A stretch of 64,000 nt of DNA from Sphingomonas zeae (GCF_014197135.1 NZ_JACIFA010000009.1:89699-153698); one strand, 5' to 3'. Shown: positions 53,866-63,558, numbered from the stretch's first letter. Numbers and translations are program-made. The notes: generated by a model from the sequence alone, not told the origin.

Positions 53866-54345
53866 TCAGCCTTCAGACAGCAACTGCTCGGCGAGCTGGC
53901 TGTGCTTTTCGTCGGCCTGCTTGGCCTCGTCCGCGCACGCCTTCATGTCGCGCGCCGCATCGTCCATGCCGGTCTGCCGGCAGTAATTGGCCATGGTCCC
54001 GAACGAAGCGATCCAGTAATGAAGCGCGAGCTGCCCGCTGGCGATGATGCCGAGGTCGCGTGAGGCATCGTCCGGTGCCGCTTCGCGGATCCTGCGGCTC
54101 ACCTCGTAATGCGCTTCGAGCACAGGGTTGTCCTGCTGATCGGCCGGGCCCGCCTGCTCGGCGGCGCGACGGATGCGGTCCGCCCATTGGCGGGAAGTCC
54201 GGTTGCCCTCTTCGAGCGCGGATCGCAGCGCCGGGTGGCGCGCGTCGTTGTTGATCTCGTCGGTCGCCTTGGCGGCGACGTCGCTGCCGGCCCGCATCGC
54301 GGACAATCCTTGCGCGACCAGCTTCTTCAGGTTGTTCTCGTTCAT
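53866..54345 (-). CDS. DUF892 (YciF-like ferritin-fold) protein
   Basis: 159 residues with a four-helix bundle pattern: KKLVAQGLSAMRAGSDVAAK, HPALRSALEEGNRTSRQWA, AHYEVSRRIREAAPDD and IASGQLALHYWIASFGTMAN. DUF892 members are stress-associated ferritin-like proteins, possibly metal binding. I looked for and did not find a perfect EcfG promoter upstream. Confidence 0.8.
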   Translation of the reverse strand: MNENNLKKLVAQGLSAMRAGSDVAAKATDEINNDARHPALRSALEEGNRTSRQWADRIRRAAEQAGPADQQDNPVLEAHYEVSRRIREAAPDDASRDLGIIASGQLALHYWIASFGTMANYCRQTGMDDAARDMKACADEAKQADEKHSQLAEQLLSEG

Positions 54346-55212
54346 CAGGTTCGTCCTCGTCCTGCCGTGCCTCGTTCAGGCACGGTGAGGGATTCTAATC
54401 TCGTCGCTCCGTTCTGTTCCGTCGGTCCTTCCTCGATCAGAGCGCAATCAATGTTTGGAGCTCATGGCCGACCTCCCGGCCTGCACCTCCTGCGGCTTGC
54501 AGGAGCGGGCTGCGTGAACCAGCGCGGCAGGGCAGGCATGCGGGAAGCTCGGACCGGCGTTGCAGGCGTGAATAGCGTCGTAAGCGGTCCGAACCGAGCC
54601 GAAGCGGACCTTCTTGAGAGCCTTCCCGACAGGAGCATGCTGACGGTGGCTCCAGGCTGAAGTGATTGGACGGAGGCGCTGCAGTGACGGGAGCCCGCGG
54701 AAAATATCGCTCAGATGCTTAACATAATCTATGTTATCGGACTAGCAAATCTGCTCTGCGGCGGAAGCACTTAGGCCGCTCTACCGGCACTCACCCGATC
54801 AGCGACACCCGCTCGCGCTGGCGTGCTTCGGCTCGGCGAGCCACGCATGAAACTGCGCCAGAATGTCGGCAACGTCCAGTCCCATTTGCCGATGGTGCAT
54901 TGGCCACGAGCGCGCAGCGGCGCCAACCAGTCCTTGCAGTTCTGGATCAACATCGCCTGGACCCATTTCGGCGTGCTAGCGAGCAGCCATTCCAGTGATG
55001 GCCAGTCATAGGCGGGCCGTACCCGCAATTAGGCGGCTGACCGGCTCATCCGAAGCAGTGCGATATCCAGCGTCCCGTTTCAGGAGAACCAACACGCGCC
55101 CTGCCCGGCCACTCTCTTTTTCCAGGAAGAGGGGTTACCGGAAAATACAATGAGGGTGACGAAGCCGGTTAGATCGCTTATATGTTAGCTAGACTAACCG
55201 TAGGAGCTGCTC
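54346..55212. other. 867-bp stretch without a recognised gene
   Basis: It includes the promoter region of the DUF892 gene, a perfect dyad AACATA-ATC-TATGTT at 54721-54735, and a minus-strand frame at 54771-55028 (85 residues, rich in Trp) that I do not recognise. Just before the RES antitoxin there is a dyad-like element, GTTAG...CTAAC, around 55167-55199, which may be that operon's operator. Otherwise I see nothing. Confidence 0.4.
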
Positions 55213-55971
55213 ATGGCGACCCTCGCCAACGCCGTTGATCCGGGTGCCTTTGCCAATCTGGTGTTCGCCAGCTTGGTCGAGACCGCACGCAACAAGCCAG
55301 CCAAACAGCGTGGATCCGAGCCGGCGCCTACGGTCGACGAAACCTTATATATAGCGCCCACGGTTGAGGGCTTCTCCGCACAATATCGCACCGCCGTCGA
55401 TCACGCGCTGGAGCAGCTAGCTGAAGCCGGTATTGCAACTGATCCGGATCGGCAGGCGCTCTACGCCATCGTCGACAAGCTGCTGCCCGACATTCGCACC
55501 CGACACCTCGAGCGCAAGATCGAGCAGCTCCTCGATGTGTTGGCCGACACGCATGACCCGATGGCGGAATTTCACACTGCGGTCGCGGCCGATAACACCG
55601 CGATCCGGCAGCGCTTCCTTCAGGAGGTCGAGACGCTTACCTCGGTCGAGGTTGCCGCGCGCGCCGGGCACGAAGCCAAGAACCGCCACCAGACGGCCGC
55701 GCGCTGGAAGGCGCAGGCCCGTGTCTTCGCCGTCCCCTATCAGGGGCAGGATCGCTTTCCCGCGTTCCAGTTCGATGCCGACGGCAAACCCCTTCCGCTA
55801 ATCCGGCAGGTTCTCGCGGCCCTCCCCGCGAACCGCACGCCATGGCAAGTTGCTTTCTGGTTCGTATCGTCCAACTCATGGCTTGGTGGTCCCGCACCCA
55901 TTGAGCGGTTCGACGAACCAGCAGCCGTTCTCGAGGCGGCAGCCCACGAAGGTGATGAGATCAGCGGGTGA
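55213..55971 (+). CDS. Xre/MbcA/ParS-type antitoxin of a RES pair
   Basis: 252 residues. The C-terminal ~80 residues resemble the Xre/MbcA/ParS toxin-binding domain (NRTPWQVAFWFVSSNSWLGG, then RFDEPAAVLEAAAHEG). The N-terminal part is a longer helical region with a possible HTH (VEVAARAGHEAKNRHQTAAR). It is coupled to the RES gene by a 4-bp overlap. It should neutralise the toxin and repress the operon. It is longer than most Xre antitoxins. Confidence 0.78.
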   Translation: MATLANAVDPGAFANLVFASLVETARNKPAKQRGSEPAPTVDETLYIAPTVEGFSAQYRTAVDHALEQLAEAGIATDPDRQALYAIVDKLLPDIRTRHLERKIEQLLDVLADTHDPMAEFHTAVAADNTAIRQRFLQEVETLTSVEVAARAGHEAKNRHQTAARWKAQARVFAVPYQGQDRFPAFQFDADGKPLPLIRQVLAALPANRTPWQVAFWFVSSNSWLGGPAPIERFDEPAAVLEAAAHEGDEISG

Positions 55972-56615
55972 CGGCCCTCGCTCCGACAGGCATCGTTGCG
56001 AAACCGCCGACCGCCTTCCCGACCCACGTTACCGACCTACCGGTGGGGACGGTGCTTTGGCGCATTCACGCCGAGAAGCTTGCCGGAGACGCGTTCAATC
56101 CGGGTTTCGGCGCTTCGCGCTTCGCGCCGATCGGCCCGGTGCGCAAGCGGGTGCCGACGGCCTATGCCGCAGACGGGTTTGAGGCTGCGGTGTACGATAC
56201 GATCTTCCACGATCTCGATTCCACGCAGACCTTCAAGACCTTTGCGCTGAGCAGGCTTGCCGATGTTCGCTGCTCGGTACTCCGGGTCGCCAGCCCGCTG
56301 GTGCTTCGCTCCTTTCTCGCGCCCGATCTGATGAAGCTGGGCGTCGCCCGTACCCAGCTGATCGACACGCCCGCGCGCGAATTTCCGGACACGCGGCGCT
56401 GGTCTGCGGCACTGCATCGCAAAGACGCCGCCACGCATGGGATGGTCTGGGAGTCTCGCCCCTATCCCTCGTCGCAGGCGATGATGTTGTTCGGCGATCG
56501 CGTGCCGCCTGGTGCGCTAAGCGTGGTCAGCACGTCTGGCATCGATGGTGATCCGGGGCTCGCCATGCGCTTCAAGGCGCTTGCCGATCGCTCCGGCGTG
56601 ACCCTTGTCGCGTAA
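55968..56615 (+). CDS. RES-domain toxin
   Basis: 215 residues from a GTG overlapping the antitoxin stop. RES landmarks: LWRIHAEKL with the Arg, FNPGFGASRFAP, GFEAAVYDTIFHD with the conserved Glu, and a later Ser in WESRPYPSSQAMML. RES toxins degrade or modify NAD+ and stop growth. The pair probably stabilises the plasmid. Confidence 0.88.
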   Translation: MTALAPTGIVAKPPTAFPTHVTDLPVGTVLWRIHAEKLAGDAFNPGFGASRFAPIGPVRKRVPTAYAADGFEAAVYDTIFHDLDSTQTFKTFALSRLADVRCSVLRVASPLVLRSFLAPDLMKLGVARTQLIDTPAREFPDTRRWSAALHRKDAATHGMVWESRPYPSSQAMMLFGDRVPPGALSVVSTSGIDGDPGLAMRFKALADRSGVTLVA

Positions 56616-56618
56616 GAT

Positions 56619-56661
56619 GGGAGCGAAATTTGCGGTAAAATAACGCCGTGCTGACGCTCCC
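56619..56661. terminator. Hairpin after the RES toxin gene
   Basis: Arms GGGAGCG (56619-56625) and CGCTCCC (56655-56661) enclose a 29-base loop with its own short dyad. It lies directly after the RES stop. No U-tract follows, so its strength is doubtful. Confidence 0.35.
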
Positions 56662-56900
56662 GCAGGTGGGGTATCGTGGTATATGTATCTCCTAATCGAC
56701 GCGTAGCGCCGGCTGCCAAGATCAGGAGCACGGGCCGTCGCGTTCCGGCCTCAAGGCCTCGTGTCCGTCACCAAGGTGGCGACCTTAAAATCGGATTGGC
56801 CTGTGGGCACACATCAAGGCGCGCGCGACACGTAAGTTCTTGCGATCAACCACCGTCTGAGCTCAACTTGCTTCTAAGAATGCATTGAGGGGGCGAACCA

Positions 56901-56997
56901 GTGGCGACGAATCCTTCCGAGAGGGTAGAAGCAGACCGATCTGTGATCCTGCGAGACCTCGCCGAAGACGCCTTGGCGACGTTCGAGCGGATCGTCG
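56901..56997 (+). pseudogene. Truncated 5' end of an unknown gene
   Basis: A GTG at 56901 has a strong ribosome site (GAGGGGG, spacing 7). It opens a frame whose first ~32 residues (ATNPSERVEADRSVILRD, then AEDALATFERIV) look protein-like. It then meets the aldo/keto reductase remnant that runs the other way, so the rest was probably deleted. I do not recognise the family. The 240 bases before it hold nothing else. Confidence 0.35.
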
Positions 56998-57003
56998 AGG
57001 CGG

Positions 57004-57132
57004 CTCTAGCTCGACACCGGCGCGTAGCTCGGCGATCTCATCGGATCGCCGCTCAGCACGTTCACCCATCTTCCAGGTGCCTTGACCCATTGAAGGAACC
57101 ACTTCCCCGCCGAGCAATGTCACGTGTTTCAT
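57004..57132 (-). pseudogene. Aldo/keto reductase 5' fragment
   Basis: The first ~43 residues (MKHVTLLGGEVVPSMGQGTW, then RRSDEIAELRAGVELE) match the N-terminus of an aldo/keto reductase, including strand 1 and helix 1. After that the similarity stops and the frame changes to unrelated sequence. The catalytic residues are missing, so the gene is dead. It probably once accompanied the adjacent TetR and oxidoreductase genes. Confidence 0.6.
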
Positions 57133-57207
57133 GTGCTTTCGTCCAATGAGATGAGTTCGACTGTTCGGTCGCGGGAGGCGGATTGGCAGATGACCACCAT
57201 GTAACGA

Positions 57208-57828
57208 TCATATCGCGGCCGGCCATCGATCGAGTGCCATTTTGGCGATGGAGAGCAGTTCGTTGATCGTAGCGCCGTCGCGCGCCTGAACGGACATGCC
57301 TTCCATGACCGTATTGATGAATTTGCCTAGCACGGCCGGATCGGTGTTGGCCGCAAGCTCGCCCTGCGCGGCGCCGCGTTGCAGACGCTCGATCAGGAGA
57401 GCCTCCGCCGCGATACGCTTGTCGCGCAGCAGGCATTCGATGGCGGCGGACGCCGGCGAAACGGCTGCCGCTGCCGAATACATGAAGCAGCCGGCCGGCG
57501 TTCCAGGTTCCGAGAATGATGACGCCGCTCGTTCCAGCAGGCCTTTGACGGCCTCGTAGGTGGACAACGCCGGATCGTTGATGGGTGAATAGAGGTGGAC
57601 GCTGAACGTCGCGGCGTAGCGCTCGATCACCGCCGCAAACAGCCCCGCCTTGTTGTCAAACGCTGCATAGAGACTGGCAGCGGCGACGCCAGTCTCCGCC
57701 ACCAGATCGGCCATCGATGTCGCCTCGTAGCCGCGCTGCCAGAACAGCCGCACCGCCTTGTCGAGCGCAGCGTCAGTGTCGAACACACGAGGGCGACCTG
57801 CGCGGCGACGGGCTTTCGTCTCTGTCAT
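57208..57828 (-). CDS. TetR-family regulator of the oxidoreductase gene
   Basis: 206 residues. N-terminal HTH: RGYEATSMADLVAETGVAAA then SLYAAFDNKAGLF. The ligand domain contains CFMYSAAAAVSPASA. It is divergent from the MDR gene at 57925, and the 96-bp gap holds two copies of an 18-bp element. The layout is typical for TetR repressors controlling neighbouring reductases. Confidence 0.88.
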   Translation of the reverse strand: MTETKARRRAGRPRVFDTDAALDKAVRLFWQRGYEATSMADLVAETGVAAASLYAAFDNKAGLFAAVIERYAATFSVHLYSPINDPALSTYEAVKGLLERAASSFSEPGTPAGCFMYSAAAAVSPASAAIECLLRDKRIAAEALLIERLQRGAAQGELAANTDPAVLGKFINTVMEGMSVQARDGATINELLSIAKMALDRWPAAI

Positions 57829-57845
57829 CTTTCGTGCACGATATG

Positions 57846-57911
57846 GAACGATCGATAAATAATATCTTGAAACGGGTGGTCCGTCTCCTTACAGAACGAT
57901 CATTCAATAAT
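57846..57911. promoter_or_regulatory. Pair of candidate TetR operators
   Basis: GAACGATCGATAAATAAT (57846-57863) and GAACGATCATTCAATAAT (57894-57911) are direct copies 48 bp apart, identical at 15 of 18 positions. The second contains the near-palindrome GAACGATCATTC. They lie between the divergent TetR and oxidoreductase genes. Confidence 0.55.
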
Positions 57912-57924
57912 CAAGGATTTTACA

Positions 57925-58914
57925 ATGAGCCGCATCGTCCGCATCCACGAATATGGCGACGCCAGCGTCCTCAGGATTGAAGATGTGGCAGTCCCCGCGC
58001 CCGCGGCCGACGAAGTGCAGATCGCGGTGAAGGCGATAGGCATAAACCGCGCCGAGGTGATGTTCCGCAACCATGCCTACCTTCAGGAAGCCGAGTTCCC
58101 GAGCCGCCTTGGCTATGAGGCTGCCGGCACTGTCGTTACGGTCGGCGCGGACGTGACCGGGTTTGCGGAAGGCGAAGCCGTCAGCGTCATCCCCCCGCTC
58201 GATATCGCGCGCTGGGGCACTTATGGCGAGGTCGCCAACGTGCCCGCCCGCCTCGTCGTCAAGCATCCGGTGGCGCTGACGTTCGAGGAAGCGGCGGCCG
58301 TGTGGATGCAGTATGTCACCGCCTGGGGTGCGCTGGTGGAGCAGGCGAAACTCGGCGAGGGCGATTTCGTCATCGTCACTGCTGCCTCCAGCAGCGTCGG
58401 CCTTGCTGCCTTCCAGATTGCGCGGATGGTCGGCGCGACGGTAATCGCGACGACGCGTACCGGCGCCAAGCGCCAGGCCCTGATCGATGCCGGTGCACAT
58501 CATGTCGTCGCGACCGGGGAAGAGGATCTGGTAGCGAGGGTGATGGAGATAACCGATGGTCAGGGTGCGCGCGTGGTGCTCGATCCGGTCGGAGGCCCGT
58601 CGTTCGAGCCGCTGACCGAGAGCATGGCACGCGGCGGCATCCTGCTCGAATATGGCGCGCTCAGCGGCGAACCGACGCCGTTCCCGTTGTTCTCCGTGCT
58701 GGGCAAGAGTCTCACGCTCAAGGGGTATCTCTACAGCGAGATCGTCTCGGACGATGCCGCCCTCGATCGCGCCAAGGCGTTCATCGTGGCGGGTCTGGAA
58801 TCGGGCGCGCTCAAGCCGCGGATCGCGCGCACTTTCCCGCTCGACGCGATCCAGGACGCTCACCGCTTCCTCGAATCGAACGACCAGGTCGGCAAGGTCG
58901 TCGTTACGGTCTGA
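57925..58914 (+). CDS. MDR-family quinone-oxidoreductase-like protein
   Basis: 329 residues. Fold markers are IGINRAEVMFRNHAY, LGYEAAGTVVTVGADV and the NADPH-binding VTAASSSVGLAAFQIARM. Zinc ligands are absent. This group reduces quinones or enones with NADPH. It is divergent from a TetR gene and precedes the class III alcohol dehydrogenase gene by 101 bp. Confidence 0.88.
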   Translation: MSRIVRIHEYGDASVLRIEDVAVPAPAADEVQIAVKAIGINRAEVMFRNHAYLQEAEFPSRLGYEAAGTVVTVGADVTGFAEGEAVSVIPPLDIARWGTYGEVANVPARLVVKHPVALTFEEAAAVWMQYVTAWGALVEQAKLGEGDFVIVTAASSSVGLAAFQIARMVGATVIATTRTGAKRQALIDAGAHHVVATGEEDLVARVMEITDGQGARVVLDPVGGPSFEPLTESMARGGILLEYGALSGEPTPFPLFSVLGKSLTLKGYLYSEIVSDDAALDRAKAFIVAGLESGALKPRIARTFPLDAIQDAHRFLESNDQVGKVVVTV

Positions 58915-58964
58915 CCTGCATACCGGGGGGAGTGAGCGATCGCTCCCCCACGAATTTGCGCTGA

Positions 58965-60125
<1,161 letters not shown>

Positions 60126-60173
60126 CCCGCCGATCCGAAGCGGCGCGAGGCGCTCGGATCGACAACTCGGCCG

Positions 60174-60202
60174 TCATCATGGCCCGACCCCGGCCATGAT
60201 GA
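60174..60202. terminator. Hairpin after the class III ADH gene
   Basis: Perfect 11-bp arms TCATCATGGCC and GGCCATGATGA flank a 7-base loop. A second, smaller dyad (GATCCGA/TCGGATC, 60132-60160) precedes it. There is no U-tract. The gap 60126-60519 has no gene that I can support. Confidence 0.6.
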
Positions 60203-60519
60203 AGCGCGCTCTGGCAAATGGGCAACGCGTCGCGATGCGGTAACAAGCGCCGAAGTACGGTCGTTACATGCCGATAGCGGCACGGACCAGGGCCGCCCAG
60301 CCCAGGCGCTTACCAGCGGAGTGTGTGTGGCCTCGTCGCGCGACCCAACAGGGAAAATGGTTTTATCGTAACCTTTGTCCACTGCTGGAAAAATACTTCA
60401 AAGGTGCCGAATATCGGGCCAGCCTGACCTTTGGATGTATTGAGTCGGAAAAGCATTCATCTGTTCCCCGACTGTGATGAACCACGGGCCGCACGGGCGG
60501 ATAGGGCAGGAAGACTGAA

Positions 60520-60783
60520 TTGAAGAGCAAGGATATTCACGCGACGACGCCGGCCACCGATCATGGGCATACGGGGCTGCCCGCTTGCGTGCAGGTTCGC
60601 GGCGCGCGCCAGAATAACCTCAAAAATATTGACGTCGATGTACCGCGCGACGCCTTCGTGGTGTTCACCGGCATATCGGGCTCGGGCAAGTCATCGCTCG
60701 CGTTCGGCACCCTCCCGCGAACGAATGGTGCCGTCACGTCGCGACCCATCAACGGCGCCTTATCGTTAAATTCAGAGATATGA
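60520..60783 (+). pseudogene. uvrA: Truncated uvrA 5' fragment
   Basis: About 65 residues of an excinuclease UvrA N-terminus are readable: [19 protein letters not shown], then [19 protein letters not shown], which includes the Walker A motif. The expected continuation (YAEAQRR...) is replaced near 60715 by unrelated residues, and the frame ends at 60783. The rest of the ~900-residue protein is absent, so the fragment is non-functional and marks a deletion or insertion breakpoint. Confidence 0.8.
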
Positions 60784-60799
60784 TAAGTGCAGAAGACAA

Positions 60800-60823
60800 G
60801 GTCATCCACTATTGCGGATGACC
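60800..60823. terminator. Hairpin downstream of the uvrA stub
   Basis: GGTCATCC (60800-60807), eight bases, GGATGACC (60816-60823): a perfect stem with no long U-tract. It may end transcription from either side. Confidence 0.45.
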
Positions 60824-60931
60824 TGCCATATTCATCTATTCATTTCCCGATACGGCCGGGCCACCCATTCCGGATAGAAACACGAACCTTACCCTGCAGT
60901 CAGACAGCAGCTTAGGGTGCCGACCGCTCGG

Positions 60932-61225
60932 CTATTTCGCGGCCAGCAGGGTGAACTTGTGAATTTGCGGCGGTTCAGAAAAAAGTTCTTCTGCCTTGTC
61001 CATCAGTGCGGCGGCAACCTTGCCGTCGAGATGGGCTTGCCGATCCTCCTCTGTGTCGAACGTATCGAAGATCGCGTACGCACCGGGACCTTCCTCGATC
61101 GCATACCAGGTCAGAGTGCCCGCCTCAGCTTGAACGAGCGGCAATGCCGAGGTCAGGAAATTGGCGACATCACGCTCTTTTCCGGGCTTGGCCTTCAGTG
61201 GTACATACAGGGCAAGTTTGGGCAT
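60932..61225 (-). CDS. Antibiotic biosynthesis monooxygenase (ABM) domain protein
   Basis: 97 residues with a single ferredoxin-like ABM fold: MPKLALYVPLKAKPGKERDV, then TLTWYAIEEGPGAYAIFDTF and DRQAHLDGKVAAALMD. Proteins like YgiN act as quinol or aromatic monooxygenases without cofactors. It follows the SDR gene by 111 bp, at the end of the redox operon. Confidence 0.85.
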   Translation of the reverse strand: MPKLALYVPLKAKPGKERDVANFLTSALPLVQAEAGTLTWYAIEEGPGAYAIFDTFDTEEDRQAHLDGKVAAALMDKAEELFSEPPQIHKFTLLAAK

Positions 61226-61336
61226 AAATGACTCCTCAAGTGAAACCGACAGTCATTATTCGGCAGAGTAACGGAAGAGCGGGCCGCTACGTTCCCCATG
61301 AGGCGGAGCAAACGCGGCCCCGCCTCCTCGTCGAAA

Positions 61337-62077
61337 TCAGAACTGCTGTGCGGTCGGCCGGATGACGATCGCGTTGACGTCGACGTCATCAGGTTGTTCG
61401 ACAGCGAACGCGATAGCACGCGCCACCGATGCCGCCGGGATGGCCTGCTTGTAGAAGTCCAGCACCGTCTCAGCAGCCGTACCCGACGTCGTGAACTTCA
61501 GGTCGCTCTCGACGGCTCCGGGCTCGATCGACGTGACGCGGACCTTCTCGCCCACCTCCTGGCGAAGACCTTCGCTGATCGCGCTGACGGCGAACTTGGT
61601 GCCGGAATAGACCGTGCCGCCCGGGGCGAAGACCTTGATGCCGGCGACCGAACTCAGGTTGATGATGTGGCCGCTGCCCTGCTCCAGAAAGCCGGGAAGA
61701 GCCGCGGCGATGCCGTAGAGCGTGCCCTTCAAATTGACGTCGATCATCTGGTCCCACTCGTCGGTGTTGACCTCGGCCATCGGACGGATCGGCATCAGAC
61801 CGGCGTTGTTGATCAGTACGTCGAGACGGCCGAAGTCGGCGACGATCGCGGCGACGACGGTCTGGACCGCCGACTTGTCGGTGACGTCGAGCGCATAGGC
61901 GCGTGCCGTTCCGCCGTTCTCGGCGATCTGCGCGACGACCTCGTCGAGCTTGTCCTTGCGCCGTGCGGCGATGGCGACCTTCGCACCGCGTTCGGCGAGA
62001 AGACGCGCGGTCTCGGCGCCGATGCCGGTGCTCCCGCCGGTGATGAGAACAACCTTGCCTTCGATACCTTTGGTCAT
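61337..62077 (-). CDS. SDR-family NAD(P)-dependent oxidoreductase
   Basis: 246 residues. Landmarks: ITGGSTGIGAETARLLAERG, NNAGLMPIRPM, Ser in INLSSVAGIK, and YSGTKFAVSA (Tyr/Lys). It resembles clavaldehyde-dehydrogenase-like SDRs of the YdfG type. It lies 18 bp after the 58-residue protein in an operon with DJ-1 and ABM genes, a set often linked to electrophile or quinone stress. Confidence 0.9.
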   Translation of the reverse strand: MTKGIEGKVVLITGGSTGIGAETARLLAERGAKVAIAARRKDKLDEVVAQIAENGGTARAYALDVTDKSAVQTVVAAIVADFGRLDVLINNAGLMPIRPMAEVNTDEWDQMIDVNLKGTLYGIAAALPGFLEQGSGHIINLSSVAGIKVFAPGGTVYSGTKFAVSAISEGLRQEVGEKVRVTSIEPGAVESDLKFTTSGTAAETVLDFYKQAIPAASVARAIAFAVEQPDDVDVNAIVIRPTAQQF

Positions 62078-62095
62078 GACTGTGTTTCCTTCACT

Positions 62096-62272
62096 TCAGA
62101 TGTTGATTTTTCGCTGCGTCGCGGCCCCGCGCCAGCGGTAGCCGCGTGGATGAACGAGGCCGATAAGGCCCGCGCGAAGCGCAGGTGCCAACAGGCCGAT
62201 CATCCGCAGCTCCTCTATGTAGAACGGTTGTGCCAGCAGCGCCGACCCCACCCATTCTTTAAGCTTGCCCAT
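62096..62272 (-). CDS. 58-residue hypothetical protein of the redox operon
   Basis: It runs from an ATG at 62272 (AAGGG eight bases upstream) to a stop at 62096. The sequence starts MGKLKEWVGSALLAQPFYIE and contains a weakly hydrophobic middle (ALRAGLIGLV) and a basic tail. It fits neatly between the ABM gene (10-bp gap) and the SDR gene (18-bp gap) in the same direction, so translation is likely. No family is recognised. Confidence 0.5.
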   Translation of the reverse strand: MGKLKEWVGSALLAQPFYIEELRMIGLLAPALRAGLIGLVHPRGYRWRGAATQRKINI

Positions 62273-62282
62273 GGCAGCACCC

Positions 62283-62579
62283 TTAGGTCGCGGAGACGGG
62301 GTTGAGGACAAACGTGGCGCGCTCGGCCAGATCGCCGATCTGAGAGAGGTAGTTTTGGAAGTGGGGCGTCGCGCGGTGGGCGGTAACCGCATCCGCGTCC
62401 GCGTACAGCTCGTCGAGGACGAAGCGGTTCGGATCGCTCTGGTCCTGCCAGAGATCGTAGCGCAAATTGCCCGGTTCGGCACGGCTTGGCTTTAGCATGG
62501 CGTCGAGCAGAGCGCGCAGGCGGTCGACGGTATCCGCACGGGCGGTTAGGACGGCGACGATCTTCACGTTGGCGGTCAT
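62283..62579 (-). CDS. Antibiotic biosynthesis monooxygenase (ABM) domain protein
   Basis: 98 residues from the ATG at 62579. The ABM fold is clear: VKIVAVLTARADTVDRLRAL, EPGNLRYDLWQDQSDPNRFV, and YADADAVTAHRATPHFQNY. It is not a close copy of the ABM gene at 60932. Its likely role is oxidation or sensing of quinone-like compounds within this operon. Confidence 0.87.
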   Translation of the reverse strand: MTANVKIVAVLTARADTVDRLRALLDAMLKPSRAEPGNLRYDLWQDQSDPNRFVLDELYADADAVTAHRATPHFQNYLSQIGDLAERATFVLNPVSAT

Positions 62580-62650
62580 GGCACCATATCCTGTCCTGGT
62601 TATATCCGAAGCGGGGCGCATCCTGAGCGCCCCGCCCGTCATCCTGGTAC

Positions 62651-63445
62651 TCACGCAGCGGCGCGATCGAGGGCTTCGATCAAAGCGTCGGCCATGGCTT
62701 GGTCCGACGCCGGATTCTGACCCGTGATCAGCTCCCGGTCCACGACGACATTCGAAGCGAAGTTCTTGTCGGTGACAGAGACGTCGCCACCGGCCGACCG
62801 CAGCGCCTTTTCCATGTCGAAGAAGAGCTCGCCCTTCAGCACTTGCTCCTCAGCGATCTTCTCCTCGCTCGCCGAGAAGACGGTCATGCGGTAGCCTGAG
62901 TAGATCCAGTCTCGCGCCAGGTCGGCCGCCCCGGCGTCATCGCCTTCCTCCAGCGCCTTGCGGAAGGCCGGAGCATCGTCGAGCGTAGAAACAACGACCA
63001 CCGGTCCGTGGCAGAGGAGCGCGGTCGGCTTGGCCGCCGCGTGGAAGTGACGGAGGATCGTGCCCGCATCGCGGTCCTGCATCAGATCGACGATGGGCGC
63101 GTGACCTCCCGGCACGAACACGCCAACGAAGCCGTCCAGACCCTCGTCGACGACCGATTTCAGCGTGCGGACGTCGTTCATGGCCGGGTGGCTGGCGAAG
63201 AAGTCCTTGGCGCGCTGGTATGCCGCCTCATCACCGCCAAAGTGGTCCTTCGTGTCGGAACCGGCATCGATGTGCGGCTTGGTCCCATTGGGCGTAGCGA
63301 GAACAATATCATAGCCGGCGTCGAGCAGTGCCAGCGCGGGGACTGCCGTTTCGTTGAGATACTGACCGACCGTTGCGGTACTGCCGCCACGCAGACCGAG
63401 CTGTGTCGCGTTCGATCCAAGAACGAGAACCTGACCCTTGCTCAT
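62651..63445 (-). CDS. DJ-1/PfpI-family glutamine amidotransferase-like protein
   Basis: 264 residues from the ATG at 63445, with GGAGG five bases upstream; a start 12 bases earlier lacks spacing. The nucleophile elbow is ALLCHGPVVV, with a preceding acidic residue in DGFVGVFVPGGHAPI. Its length resembles Hsp31-like members that detoxify methylglyoxal or repair glycated proteins. It is the first gene of the redox operon and is divergent from the LysR gene. Confidence 0.87.
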   Translation of the reverse strand: MSKGQVLVLGSNATQLGLRGGSTATVGQYLNETAVPALALLDAGYDIVLATPNGTKPHIDAGSDTKDHFGGDEAAYQRAKDFFASHPAMNDVRTLKSVVDEGLDGFVGVFVPGGHAPIVDLMQDRDAGTILRHFHAAAKPTALLCHGPVVVVSTLDDAPAFRKALEEGDDAGAADLARDWIYSGYRMTVFSASEEKIAEEQVLKGELFFDMEKALRSAGGDVSVTDKNFASNVVVDRELITGQNPASDQAMADALIEALDRAAA

Positions 63446-63530
63446 CTGAACCTCCATGTTCGCGGCGCCCGTCGCCGATGGATGGGAAATGGGCCTAGTT
63501 GATATATTCTAGAAGTTTATCTTTCTAATG

Positions 63531-63546
63531 TCAGATATACGTCTGA
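63531..63546. promoter_or_regulatory. Palindrome, candidate LysR operator
   Basis: TCAGATATACGTCTGA (arms TCAGA/TCTGA) lies 12 bases before the LysR start and about 85 bases upstream of the DJ-1 gene. LysR proteins usually bind such a dyad between themselves and the divergent target. Confidence 0.5.
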
Positions 63547-63558
63547 CAGGATGACTGC

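Noticed and set aside
54771..55028. 85-codon minus-strand frame rich in Trp
   Set aside because: No ribosome site and no family recognised; left as part of the unassigned stretch.
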